From the NCBI GenBank assembly GCA_023052935.1, contig CM041298.1:58212217-58276216 (forward strand): a stretch of 64,000 nucleotides of DNA, written 5' to 3'. Below are positions 44,327 through 54,066 of the stretch, one piece after another. Below the pieces are notes generated by a model. That model did no database searches. It was not told the DNA's origin and was given only the letters and a program-made list of their open reading frames with translations. Position 1 is the first letter of the stretch, and each line of letters begins with the position of its first letter. This DNA is from Piezodorus guildinii (taxonomy: Eukaryota; Arthropoda; Insecta; Hemiptera; Pentatomidae). The translations under genes were made by a program, and so were the position numbers.

Positions 44327-47004
44327 TTACAATAGGTCTCGTGGCCACTGCCGTTTCAATCTTCGAGGAGGATTGTAGGGATGGGTGGTGCTGGATAGGG
44401 ATTGTGCTAGAGGGTTAGGATGATGACTAAGGTTCTGATGAAATTTGGAAAATTTGGATGGTACCAGGTCTAAAACAAACGGAATATTAAGGTCATGGTG
44501 TAGGGTACAGTTGGTAACGTAATAAGGAGCATTAACTATTGTTCGGAGGACTTTGGATTGGAAGGATTGGATGCGTTTAATGTTAGAATGTTTAGCTGTC
44601 CCCCACAGTTCAAGTCCGTAGGTCCATATAGGTTTCAGTACTGTCTTGTATATTAGTAATTTGTTGTCAACTGTAAGATGAGATTTTCTGTTTAGTAGTC
44701 TGTATAACTGGCCGAATCTGCGGTTGAGTTCTTTTCTTTTTAGTCTTGTATGTGGGTTCCACGTCAGTCTTTTGTCTAGTAAAAAGCCGAGATACCGGAC
44801 TGTGTCTGAGGAAGGAAGCGGTATGGAATTGAAATTAACCGTTGGACAGGATTTGCGTCGAAGGTGAATGTGACGTGAGTGCATTTGCTTTCGTTCACCT
44901 TAATGCGCCAAGCATTGCACCAGTCTTCGACAAGGGAAAGGTGCTTTTGGAGATTTAGCGATGCTGCTTCAGGATCGGAATCGGATGATAAAATGGCTGT
45001 GTCATCAGCAAATGTTGCCAGAAAGGTATTGGGGTCGGTAGGGATATCGGCGGTGAAGAGGATGTAGAGGACGGGTCCTAAGACGCTGCCTTGAGGAACA
45101 CCGGCCTCAACAGTATATTGTTCGGAAAATTCGGAACCACAGCGAACTCGGAAGGAGCGGTTGGATAAATAGGATCGGAGGATTAGGTATAAGGATTGAG
45201 GTAAATGGGTTTTGAGCTTAAAGAGCAGTCCCGGGTGCCACACCCGGTCAAAAGCTTGAGCTATGTCCAGAAAGGCACCCGAACAATACTCCTTGCACTC
45301 AAGGGCGGAGGAAATGTGGTCTACAACTCGGAGTCCTTGCTGAACCGTGGAATGTTGAGGACGAAATCCGAACTGATGTGAAGGAAAATTTTGAAATTTG
45401 GCTAGGATTCGTTTTAGTAGGAGCTTTTCGAAAATTTTTGAGAGGATCGGAAGTAGGCTGATAGGTCTGTAAGATGACGTGTTGTTAGAAGGTTTGCCTG
45501 GTTTTAGGAAAAGGATCATAGTTGAATGTTTCCATAAGAGAGGAAAATAGGTAGTGCGTAGGATACAGTTATAGAGATATGTAAGGAATGTAATGGCTTT
45601 CTGCGGAAGTTGTCGGAGGATCTGGGGAGTAAGGAGATCGTGTCCAGGAGATTTACGGAGGGTAAGTTTTTGGAGAAGATATCTGACCTCAGAGGGATTA
45701 ACTGCTTTAGGTGGTAAGGATAGTGGTATTGGTGACGTGAGGAACTCTTCAACTGCTGCAGTATGGGTTGGATTAAGCTCTGGATGAGGAGTAAAAACTT
45801 TGGAAAGGTGCTGTGCGAATTCCTCGGCCTTATGCTTGTCAGAAGCAGCCCAGGAACCATCACAGCGCCGGAGAGGATGGGAAATGGTGTGGGATTTTAG
45901 GATTCTCTTCGTGACATTCCACAGGGAATTGTCACGAGTCGAGAGAGAGGAGAGGTAGGTATTGTAGGATTGGGAACGGAAGATCGCCAACTCCCGCTTT
46001 AATTTTCTACAAAAAAAATTATAGGAGCGGCGATCTTCTGGGTGGCGGGTGCGTTGCCATAATGTTCTAGCTCGACGTTTGCTGTTGATGAGGTCTGTCA
46101 GGTGTTGTGGTAAATGGCTTTTGTAAGGAATTATTTGGGATTGTTTGGGAGAGGAGGCAGTCCAGGCGGCTTGTTGAATAGCGGTTGTAAAGGAATATAC
46201 GGCGTCGTCAAGGTCATTTGGGGTTTTGAGAATCACTCTGAGGTCAATATCATTAGTGAGAATTTCGCGGAAGAGGTTCCAGTTGACAGGGCCCCTAATG
46301 AATGACGGTGGGATAGGTTTAGGAATAGGTGTTATGGATACATTTAGAATCAATGGACTATGATCAGAGGATAGTTCATCAAGGCGAGCTATGGAAAAAT
46401 TCAGAGAGCCTAATCCGCTGTGGATGAAGAAGTCGAGGATGTCAGGATTACGGTTAGGATCTGTTGGCCAGTAGGTAGGAGAATCGGGAGGTAGGAGATG
46501 AAAGCGTCGGGAGTTGAGTGCAGACTGCAATGTCCGTCCACGAGAATTGGTGGTTCTAGAACCCCACTGTTGGTTCTTAGCGTTTAAGTCTGCACCCAAA
46601 ATGAAGTGATTACCCAAGGAGTTGAGGAAGGATCCAAATTGGGCAGAGGAAATGGGATGTTTAGGAGGGCAGTATGCTGATGCGATGATAAGCGGAAAGG
46701 AAAAGGTTTTGATAACGATGGAAGTTGCTTGTAGGTAATCGTGGGCGGAAATTGGGTGTAAGTGATGGGTGAGGGATCGGCGGACTATGACAGCAGTACC
46801 GGCATGGGCTTTGCCGTCTGGATGGTCTGTCCGGTATGTCGTATATCCTGGTATTTTAAAGTACTGTTTAGTGGTTAGTCTAGTTTCAGTAATGAGTGCA
46901 ACATCAATGTTTTTGTCCTGCAGTACGGCTGTAAGTTCGTCAGTGTGAGTTCTAACACCATTCGCATTCCAAAGGAGAATGGATAAGGAATTAGGTGAGG
47001 TCAT
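44327..47004 (-). pseudogene. Jockey-clade ORF2: endonuclease and reverse transcriptase, one frameshift
   Basis: ORF2 makes the target-nicking endonuclease and reverse transcriptase of the LINE. The first 713 or so codons are intact. An apurinic-type endonuclease runs from residue 8 (LLWNANGV) to about 222, with the catalytic-type Glu in ITET (40), SAYCPP (109-114), GADLNAKNQQW (137-147) and SSDHSPL (212-218). The reverse transcriptase covers about 490-760: SYRPISLLP (511), FGFRPQHST (546), AFLDIAQAFDRVWH (577), GVPQGSVLGP (635) and the catalytic FADD (665-668). Near 44862 one base appears lost, after VTFT. The remaining ~180 codons (RRKSCPTVNFNSIPL to RRLKRQWPRDLL, stop at 44327) continue in another frame. 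The total length is normal for Jockey ORF2. The start is the ATG at 47002-47004, which abuts the ORF1 stop. Confidence 0.93.
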
Positions 47005-48315
47005 TTATGGTTTTTTTAAGGCAGGAATGAGATTTGTTACGAGATTCGTAAGGAGTGATATTAGGGGCATAACAAGGGATTTAATTTCGGAAATAAAGGA
47101 TGTCATCAAACTGGTAAGGTCTGTGGCGTTTGAAGGAGGAGGAATATGAGAGATTTGTGGTGGATTAGGATTCTTAGGATTGGTTACATTTTGAGAAAGA
47201 GGTATATGTGGAATGGATTGAGGTACATTCTGTAGTTCCGGCAGGGCCACGGCTTCAGTACTTTGATTCCCACCTCCAAGTAGGTGGGCAAATGATACAT
47301 TGGCATCAATAAGTTTTGAGGGTTCTCTTCTGTTTCTTACTTGTCTTGCTGTTTCATCCAGTACTTGAGGTTTTTGAAACCTGGTCCTCAGCTCCTTATA
47401 GATTTGGCATCCTTTATAGTTGGCCGGGTGGTCCTTCAGGCAATGAGCACATACAGCTGGTGTTGATTTTGGTTTTGTACACTCCACAGACTTGTGCTGT
47501 TCACCGCATTTCACGCATCGAGGTATGTGATGACAATAACTTTTAGTATGACCATATGCTTGACAATTATGGCACTGAATTATCTCTCTCTTTGTGTAAG
47601 GTTTTTCAACTCTTACACTGGAATAGTACAATCTATTGAGGTCATAGATTTTTTCAACTCCTTCAGCTGGTTCCAAATCCACAAAAAAGAGAGGTAGAGG
47701 AATTTTATCCTTTAGGACGTTAGTGACTTGCCGCACTTTATAGCCCATCTCCGTTAGTTCTTCTTTAATAGCTTCAACTGGTGTCGAGGGGTGTAAGTTT
47801 CTGATTACAACCCTTAAAGCTCTCTCTTGGCGTAGCTGATAGGTATGGAAATCTGCTTTGGTTTCAGTTAGGTATTTCACTATTTTTCTATATGTCTCGG
47901 CAGTAGTAGGAGATATTTTGGTATCATTGATTCTACTCATACAGTAGTAGCTGGTAGATTCGGTAATTTTGTTCAATTGCGCACACAACAACTGGAAATT
48001 TCTAATATTTTTGACAAATATTGGAGGAGGCTGTGGTTCACTAGGTATAGGAGTAGATTCCATGTTTTCTTTTTCATTATGTAAAATCTGAAAAGGATTT
48101 GGAGTGAAAAACGGCGATTCGTCAGTCATCCCTTGTGACGATGTGCCAGGTTGTGGTTCAGATTCTGAATTAGTACCGGAAGGGGTTGCTTGTAGATTTA
48201 ATCTTTTATTAGTATCACGGCGGGGTCTTTGTTTTGTAGGTGACGGGATTGAACCACTAGATCTAGATCTTTTAGTTGAAGCTTTGGAGGACATTACTTG
48301 ATGATAATATCGCAT
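47005..48315 (-). CDS. Jockey-clade ORF1 (Gag-like RNA-binding protein)
   Basis: An intact frame of 436 residues. ORF1 proteins of this clade bind the LINE RNA and form ribonucleoprotein particles. The N-terminus is Ser/Arg/Lys-rich and probably disordered (1-60). A PRE/C2HC-type domain lies at about 168-245 (RVVIRNLHPSTPVEAIKEEL, YYSSVRVEKPY). Three zinc knuckles follow: CHNCQAYGHTKSYC (248-261), CVKCGEQHKSVEC (267-279) and CAHCLKDHPANYKGC (289-303). The last 80 residues are Pro-rich, then hydrophobic. A second ATG at codon 8 (MSSKAST) could be the true start. The stop TAA is followed at once by the ORF2 ATG in the same frame. No damage is visible. Confidence 0.95.
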   Translation of the reverse strand: MRYYHQVMSSKASTKRSRSSGSIPSPTKQRPRRDTNKRLNLQATPSGTNSESEPQPGTSSQGMTDESPFFTPNPFQILHNEKENMESTPIPSEPQPPPIFVKNIRNFQLLCAQLNKITESTSYYCMSRINDTKISPTTAETYRKIVKYLTETKADFHTYQLRQERALRVVIRNLHPSTPVEAIKEELTEMGYKVRQVTNVLKDKIPLPLFFVDLEPAEGVEKIYDLNRLYYSSVRVEKPYTKREIIQCHNCQAYGHTKSYCHHIPRCVKCGEQHKSVECTKPKSTPAVCAHCLKDHPANYKGCQIYKELRTRFQKPQVLDETARQVRNRREPSKLIDANVSFAHLLGGGNQSTEAVALPELQNVPQSIPHIPLSQNVTNPKNPNPPQISHIPPPSNATDLTSLMTSFISEIKSLVMPLISLLTNLVTNLIPALKKP

Positions 48316-48628
48316 TTCATGTATAGAAAGTAATTAAATAATAACCAGATGTGGGAAAAAAACAATAACTTAAAAAAAGTTAAGCAAGACCAGCCTTGCC
48401 GGGCTATTGGCAATCAGCTGATATGAAGAGGTGACTCAGCATTCACTTTACACTGTAAATTATATCACAACTTACCGTTGTTTGCTCCAATAATAACTGT
48501 TGTTGTTATCCTGAAGTCTGATGATGTTTTCAAGACTGTGCTGAAGTGAAATCCAACTGTAAAAGCAAGAAATCCGAGAGCCGACTTGAAATATGACTGC
48601 TATACTCACGCGCATGCGCAGAACTCTC
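48316..48628 (-). promoter_or_regulatory. 5' UTR and presumed internal promoter of Jockey LINE
   Basis: About 310 bp between the right-hand TSD and the ORF1 start. Jockey-type LINEs are known to carry a TATA-less internal Pol II promoter at the 5' end. Here GCATGCGCGTGAG and AGCAGTCATATTTC lie near the start. The promoter is inferred from the family, not shown. Confidence 0.5.
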
Positions 48629-48875
48629 CCTATGAAACTGAAATTTCATATTGAGCCAACCTTATGCCCAAGATGTTACAGACACTTTTTCAACAAAATC
48701 AGCTAACCATAAGAGCCACTTTATACCATGCATTTTGCACCTTTTTACGATTTTACCAATAACGGCTCTAACGATTTTGATTAATGTATTGGCGTAACAT
48801 TTAATAGCCTTTAATATAATGTAGGTTTTTTATGATTGAACTAGTTTGACAGGGCTTAAATGCCGGTATTTTAAA

Positions 48876-49728
48876 TTCATCCCACATCCCATCGGTATTC
48901 TCATTCTGCAATTCGTTTACATGTTAAATTTTTCAAATAGATCAATTCTATTTGTTTGGATCCCAAGCCACGCTGGAATATATGGCAATTGCCAAGCAGA
49001 TGAGGCGGCGAAAGCGGCGTCATTGATTCCTCCATCCGATTGCTTAGACACTCCACATAATGATCTCTATAGGCTTATAAAATTATTAATCATGGACAAA
49101 TGGCAGTTTAATTGGACCAAAGAAAGGAATAACAAACTCAGGGAAATAAAAGAAACAGTATTTCCGTGGAAATCATCTGTACAAAATAATAGAAGGGAGG
49201 AAGTAATATTAACAAGACTCAGAATAGGACACTCACGACTAACGCACCAACATTTACTGACTAGAAAACCAAGACTTTACTGTGAACAGTGTAACGTAGC
49301 AATCACTATAAAACACTTACTGACAGACTGCAGGCAACTGATAGGTGTCGACCTTCCATATCATTTAAATACTCTATTAAATGACAACAGTACACACATC
49401 CCACATTTATTTGATCATTTAAAAAGAAATAAATTATATGAATCCATCTAATGCCCCGAAGTATACAGACTTTTATTTTATCATGAATAATTTATGCTTA
49501 ATATTTTGATTTTTTCTTCCAGTTGTATTTTTATTGCAATTAAATTATGTTTATCACTCCATTAATTAACCTTCTCCATATTCCTACCTACCTTTCATAC
49601 CTACCTTCTCAATCCATATAACTATGAACTGTTATTGGTAATATATTTGAAATAGCAATATTTTACGTCGGCAAACATCACCTATGTTGTGGATTGCCTG
49701 TATCAATAAAATAAATAAATAAATAAGT
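48876..49728 (+). mobile_element. 5'-truncated RNase H-type LINE in HINE-A
   Basis: The left junction is after GCCGGTATTTTAAATTC (HINE-A). The right end is an AATAAATAAAT-type tail at about 49708-49727, after which HINE-A resumes with GTTGAACGAATTCG. The 3' UTR (49452-49707) is AT-rich with a GCAAACATCACCTATG and GGATTGCCTGTATC ending. No clear TSD was found, and about 100 bp of HINE-A are missing at the junction. Confidence 0.7.
48888..49451 (+). CDS. LINE RNase H and C-terminal Cys/His fragment
   Basis: About 188 codons are open to a TAA at 49449-49451. The RNase H C-terminal motif FVWIPSHAGIYGNCQADEAA includes the His and Asp expected of the fold. Then come NDLYRLIKLLIMDKWQFNW, TRLRIGHSRLTHQHLLTRKP and a Cys/His cluster YCEQCNVAITIKHLLTDC, the usual end of I-like LINE ORF2 proteins. 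No internal stop, so the insertion is young or recent in origin. There is no native start: the reading upstream of about 48876 is HINE-A sequence. The neighbour upstream on the opposite strand is the complete Jockey element. Confidence 0.8.
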   Translation, partial: PIGILILQFVYMLNFSNRSILFVWIPSHAGIYGNCQADEAAKAASLIPPSDCLDTPHNDLYRLIKLLIMDKWQFNWTKERNNKLREIKETVFPWKSSVQNNRREEVILTRLRIGHSRLTHQHLLTRKPRLYCEQCNVAITIKHLLTDCRQLIGVDLPYHLNTLLNDNSTHIPHLFDHLKRNKLYESI

Positions 49729-50112
49729 TGAACGAATTCGATATCCAACTAAAGGAAAAAAACTGCAAAAATATTTTTTAATGCATTTTTTTGTTTTTGA
49801 ACATAAGAACAGTAATAATACATGTATAACATCATTTAGAAAGCTAAAGATTTCAGAAAAGATTATATTATAAACAAGCTTATAGAAGGTAATAAAGTCA
49901 TGAAAATCCGATAGTATTTATTTATTTTTTTTTAGATATTAATATAATTGATTTTTTTTATAAAACACATGTGTCTATAGAAATTAAATTTAATTAATTA
50001 TTTTTTAGTTACATTCATTTTTATCGCAAACTTAATTTCAAAAATTCTTTAATCGATTTTAACAACGGAGGTAAGTAAAAGTCGTTTTTTGCCCACTCCA
50101 GAATTTTTTTTT

Positions 50113-50476
50113 ATTTGAATTATCCTATAATTTATTGGTAGGATTTAGTTTATGCAGCCGGTAACACCTGGGCCTATAAATGCAGAGGTTTTCGAAGCTA
50201 TCCACCAAAGCGAAAACATGGAGCAGGGAGATGCACCAGCCAGGACAGCAAATGCCAATGTTATGTTTTCGCGTCAAATAGTAGACCGGAATCGATAGGG
50301 CCCCGGTGACGTCACGCCCGAGCCCCTCCGAGCCAGGCGATTACGTAAAACAAAGATCTCCCAGTGAGCCATTGTCAGGGGGTTTGTCTTCCGCTAATAT
50401 CCTTCTGTTTGTCTTTAGTCTTTCCTGATCAAGTATATTGGAAGATTATTTTTACGTTACGAATAAAAATAAAAAC
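50113..50476. other. unassigned CpG-containing DNA
   Basis: At 50150-50400 the composition is less AT-rich. GGGCCTATAAATGC at about 50169-50182 looks TATA-like, and GATAGGGCCCCGGTGACGTC (about 50296-50315) includes a TGACGTCA-type cAMP-response-like motif. No downstream ORF. It might be a promoter or LTR fragment. Confidence 0.3.
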
Positions 50477-50590
50477 CGGTACGGGCAATACACTACTTCC
50501 ACTTGCCTCGGCTGTTAGAATCAATTTAAACAATATTAAATAACCTTAAATTTAAACGATAGAAATGTTTTATTTCATCAGCATTATAAC
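50477..50590 (-). mobile_element. HINE-A 3' end fragment (minus)
   Basis: ACCGGTACGGGCAATACACT, TTCCACTTGCCTCGGCTGTT and GATAGAAATGTTTTATTTC. Confidence 0.65.
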
Positions 50591-51066
50591 AAACCAAAAG
50601 AGTGCTCCCAAACTGGGTGGGCACCACACACAGTGTACTTATCAATCTAATGATATGTTGTTATATTTCATAGAAATGTTATAAATTTACATTACATTTA
50701 TTTTCCTTTATCAATAGTTTTATGTTATATTATGTAATACAGTTAACAAATTAAGTCACAACCCATACAAAAAAAAAAAAAATTTAAGATGCAAACCTAA
50801 ATGACCAACAGTATCAAAGTAGATTAATGACAAAATTTCAGTAAAAAGATAAGTCACGGATATTGAGGGGAAAAAAAGAGAGGAATTCACTTAAGAAAAA
50901 TATAAATAAATAAGGTTAGGTAGAAATCTTAACCCAACTAATAACCATACGGGTGAAGATGAATAACCCCCAGGGAGTCAAATATTATATTTTCGCCCAT
51001 CTAGGATGATTCACTATTACCAAATCCGAGTTCTTCCAGAAAACCTCCTTTTTCTACCGGGGATAG
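50591..51066. other. unassigned AT-rich DNA
   Basis: No gene or repeat recognised. Confidence 0.4.
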
Positions 51067-51474
51067 TCCCGCAAGATGCGAACCAGAGGTTCAAACAGAT
51101 ATAATCAATTCCCTTTTCAGGACTGTTCTAGACGTAATCTTTTAATTTTTGACGAACCAAACGTGGAACCAGCATCTCTAGAAAATTTCAAATTATTTTC
51201 GGGCACTCCTTTGTCCGCGAACATTTAATACGAAAACCGTGATATAATTAACAGAACGCCGGTAATAGTTACTTGTAACATGAGTCCGTTTTCTACGAAT
51301 ACGGAATTCAATACACGCATAAAATGATACGTTTGGCGTGAACGATTAGATACTATAATACCAAGATTAGACGGTTCGGCACGGTCTGTTGCTATAGGCG
51401 CAATCGTGAACGAAGTGGTAATGGGGCGCGCAATCTATGGCGTTGAGGAAACAAACCCAGAATCCACTGGTCTC
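51067..51474 (+). pseudogene. endogenous SF3-helicase segment, densovirus NS1-like
   Basis: One plus frame, broken by stops at 51226 (TAA) and 51325 (TGA), reads as part of a superfamily 3 helicase. It has a hydrophobic strand ending in an acidic pair (LLIFDEP, 51139-51159) as in a Walker B motif, a following GTP stretch, and RTPVIVTCN (51253-51279), which has the shape of the SF3 motif C (strand ending in Asn). A YVWRE block follows at 51328. In parvoviral NS1 proteins these occur in this order and spacing. The Walker A region upstream was not found. Copies of densoviral NS genes are common in arthropod genomes, so an old endogenous viral element is the best reading. It is non-functional. 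Confidence 0.55.
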
Positions 51475-51539
51475 TGAATTTAAATTAACCCCTAACGATT
51501 TCCTTAACTAATCCTCCAATGTCTGGATATTGTCCTGGT

Positions 51540-52090
51540 TTTCAGACGTCGTGTATAATAACTCGTCGGATACGGTAGCTGTAATTTCTGAAAATCTCGA
51601 GGAGTCCTACTTTGTCCAAACGTTGGTGTAATATCTGCGAGAAACATGAAAAGATCATAAGGACTTGGTCCCATAATTGAAGTAACGGACGGTTCGCCTG
51701 GAACCGTAGAAAACCTGAGAAGAAAGTCGTCACAAGACCCTTCTGTATGCTCCGAAGGTCTCGCGGGCTTCTCTTTTAGGAAAGGGATACATTTTTGTAG
51801 AACCCTCTCTTTTCCCTATCCACTTTCATCTGCCTGATTCGAGGTCGTTTGTTTCATTCCTGACGGTCGGGTCGAAGATCAATGCTGTTTTCCCTTTTGA
51901 GGAATGCTACAATGTCAGCATACCTCGCAGAACCGTCTGTATCCAGGCAGTAGACCTCGTCAAAGCAGGTACATTAATTCTCTCTAATATTAACACAGGC
52001 TTGACTTTATGGTGCCGGCGAGTAACGAAGCAGTTGTTGGGGGATTTTCCCAGCACGTGGGTAGGTGTTTCTCACTCTCTGCCACACCAT
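51540..52090 (-). pseudogene. R2-like LINE endonuclease C-terminal relic
   Basis: The minus strand gives, in order, THVLGKSPNNC (about 52065-52033), RHHKVK (about 52020-52003), DGSARYADIVAF (about 51945-51910) and, after a frame change, IFDPTVRNETND (about 51885-51850). This sequence of blocks matches the C-terminus of site-specific LINEs with a restriction-like endonuclease (R2/NeSL type), where the knuckle 'HxxxxC...RHH' precedes 'GSxRxxDIxAxD' and 'DPTxRFE'. At least two frameshifts are present and one knuckle Cys is lost. Confidence 0.5.
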
Positions 52091-52104
52091 AAAAAGTTTA
52101 TTCA

Positions 52105-52378
52105 GCTTTATTGGAAACATCAATAATTTATCAATATCAAATTGTTACCAATGATTATCATTAATAATTGTATACCCTATTTGTCACTGCCCATTGCCTT
52201 TTACAACTTTCTATACAAGATAATATTTTTTATGAAATCTTCCTTCTACCAGTATATTGCAATATTACTATACATAAATCTATGTTGCTGTTCTTATGTT
52301 AAAAAAACTAAAAAATACTATCGCTTTTTTCTTATTTAGTTGGTTGTAAAATTAGTTCAACTTTTATATTTAGGCGAG
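52105..52378 (-). mobile_element. HINE-A internal fragment (minus)
   Basis: GGAAACATCAATAATTTATC, CTATACAAGATAATATTTTT, CTTCTACCAGTATATTGCAA, TGTTGCTGTTCTTATGTTA. Confidence 0.6.
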
Positions 52379-52554
52379 TTTTATAATCCTGATGAAATGA
52401 TATGGAACAGAAGTAGTTAGTCTTGTTCAGAACCGTCTTCTACATCATTTATATTTTGACCTAGAGATGGATCTGTGACTGCTGTGGAAAATAATCAAAA
52501 TTTCGATAAGTTAACTAAGAAGTTTGCGAAGTCATCTGTACTGTGGCAATTAGC
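52379..52554. other. unassigned DNA
   Basis: No signal recognised. Confidence 0.35.
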
Positions 52555-52785
52555 CTCAGGATTTTTTTAAGGGAGTAATAAAAAAACCTTGGTTATGCCG
52601 TCCATCGGGACGTAAAATGTGTCCCGAGCCTGTGCGATGTCAGACACTCCTTAAAAATCATAATTTAATTGATAATATATCTTATATTATATAAAACAAT
52701 CATGAATAATCCTAGATAGAAAAAATTAAGGACTCCCACTGAATTATCCTCAGAATAGCCACAGTAGCATTAAAGTGAATAGAAG
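52555..52785 (+). mobile_element. SINE family 1 (plus), old partial copy
   Basis: AAACCTTGGTTATGCCGTCC, CGAGCCTGTGCGATGTCAG and, after a disrupted middle, AAGGACTCCCACTG and CCACAGTAGCATTAAAGTG. More diverged than the neighbour. Confidence 0.65.
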
Positions 52786-52796
52786 AACAAGAATTT

Positions 52797-53093
52797 TGTA
52801 TAAGTTGTTAATTTATTTACGTAACGTCACTTTATGCTACTGTGGCTAATCGGAAGATGCTACAATGGGAGTCATAAATCAAGGTTTAATTAGGATACGG
52901 ATCTTTAACGAGTACCTGATATCGCACAGGCTCGGGACCACCTTTTAACGTCCCCTCCAAGGGCATAAATAAGGGTTTTTTACTCCCATTAAAAAATCCT
53001 AGGACCACCTGTGGGCTTAAGAACCCGTGACCTTTGGCATAGAAGACTATTATGCTAGCCACCATGCTGCAGTTGATCGCTTGCATAAGTTGT
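52797..53093 (-). mobile_element. SINE family 1 with 12-bp near-perfect TSD
   Basis: TGTATAAGTTGT (52797-52808) and TGCATAAGTTGT (53082-53093) differ at one base. Between them lies a whole SINE: ACGTCACTTTATGCTACTGT, GGATCTTTAACGAGTACCTG, CTCCCATTAAAAAATCCTAG, then a diverged tRNA-like head (TTAAGAACCCGTGACC, CTAGCCACCATGCTG). Confidence 0.85.
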
Positions 53094-53289
53094 ATCTGTG
53101 TGATAAACCCTAAGTGCGCCCGAACGTGTCACGCGCTTCAACCGATTGATGATATCGTGATACCTTATAGTATTGAGGGTACTGTATAACCTGTGCCGTG
53201 ACTACTTCTAATTGTATGTTATATTAATAGAAATTTTAATATAACTCTTAACTCCTCATGATTATGACATAACAATAATCATTCGAACA
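53094..53289. other. unassigned DNA
   Basis: No signal recognised. Confidence 0.35.
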
Positions 53290-54019
53290 AATACCTAAAG
53301 GTCCATGAAGAAAAAATTGAAATAGTAAAGGAATTTAAAAAATCTAGGAGAATGGATAAGTTGGGATGCAACAGCTAAGCAATGGAATCCAGGAAAAACA
53401 AAACCGAATTAGCCTTTCAATTGACAAAAATACTTATGAAATACTTATCAAGCTAGAAGCATTGTAAGGAGCAGAGACCCTAACCATAAATCGATCAGGC
53501 CATTTGGAAGAAGTAGATATTATGGAAAGGAAAATTTTCAGGAAAATTATAGAAACGAAATTTCAGAATAATAAAATAATCTTTGCTAAAAATGACTCTA
53601 TAAGTAAATTTAAAAAACACCATGCGAAAAAGGTGACTAAACTTTTACGAACATCTTCTGAGAATGAACCCGAATAGGTTAACTAAACAAATCTTATATC
53701 TTTTCCATTAACGTAAAATTCAACCAAGCTGGTTCACAGAAATAAGAAATGACATACAAGGCACTACTAGATAGAACAGCTCAGAAACAGATAACAGACG
53801 AAAAAGTAAGATTTCAAGACAGGTCTAAATTTAAAACAAAACACATCATGTCAGAAGAAGAAACAAAAATACGATCGGAAATTATGAAGTAGTACTGGGT
53901 ACGAAAGAAAGATCAATGCCCAAAAAATGTATACTACTGAACGTTAGGAAGTGGCTGATCCATCGTACTCCAAAGAGAGTGAAACGATACCAAAAAAAAA
54001 AAAAAAAAAAAAAAAAAAA
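53290..54019 (+). pseudogene. decayed RTE-like LINE reverse-transcriptase 3' part
   Basis: Reads GPxKExIEIVKEFKxLGEWIS-type sequence at 53300-53370, followed by relics of the GNxxK / CETW blocks. It ends in CATCGTACTCCAAAGAGAGT and an A run (53993-54019). It shares its order of blocks, and the near-terminal CATCGT..TCCAAA, with 641-1400. Multiple stops. Confidence 0.6.
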
Positions 54020-54066
54020 GAAGAATAGAAATTTTAATTACAGCAAATATTGATACCTTTTAATAA

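Larger units (their letters stand above)
43843..48639 (-). mobile_element. full-length Jockey-clade LINE with 11-bp TSD
   Basis: CCTATGAAACT at 43843-43853 and 48629-48639 flanks 4,775 bp. The minus strand has, in order, a 5' UTR of about 310 bp (48316-48628), ORF1, ORF2, a 3' UTR of about 450 bp, and a poly(A) (22 T at 43854-43875). The structure and length are those of a complete Jockey-clade element. This is the only complete LINE in the window. A perfect short TSD and long intact frames point to recent insertion. Its internal promoter would lie in the 5' UTR, whose first bases read GAGAGTTCTGCGCATGCGCG. Confidence 0.93.
43448..50112 (+). mobile_element. one HINE-A copy split by three retroelement insertions
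   Basis: The element starts TATTGCGGTCGTGGAAATTT and ends GGTAAGTAAAAGTCG with CCCACTCCAGA at about 50112. Its own sequence is present only at 43448-43560, 43790-43853, 48640-48875 and 49729-50112. The gaps are a SINE, a full-length Jockey LINE and an RNase H-type LINE. The order of family blocks is preserved across the insertions. About 100 bp (the TTCTTCCCCTAAAGTACC segment) are missing at the last junction. Confidence 0.75.

Noticed and set aside
45516..45863. Open frames on both strands inside the Jockey ORF2
   Set aside because: They are shadows of ORF2; the true frame has the endonuclease and RT motifs.
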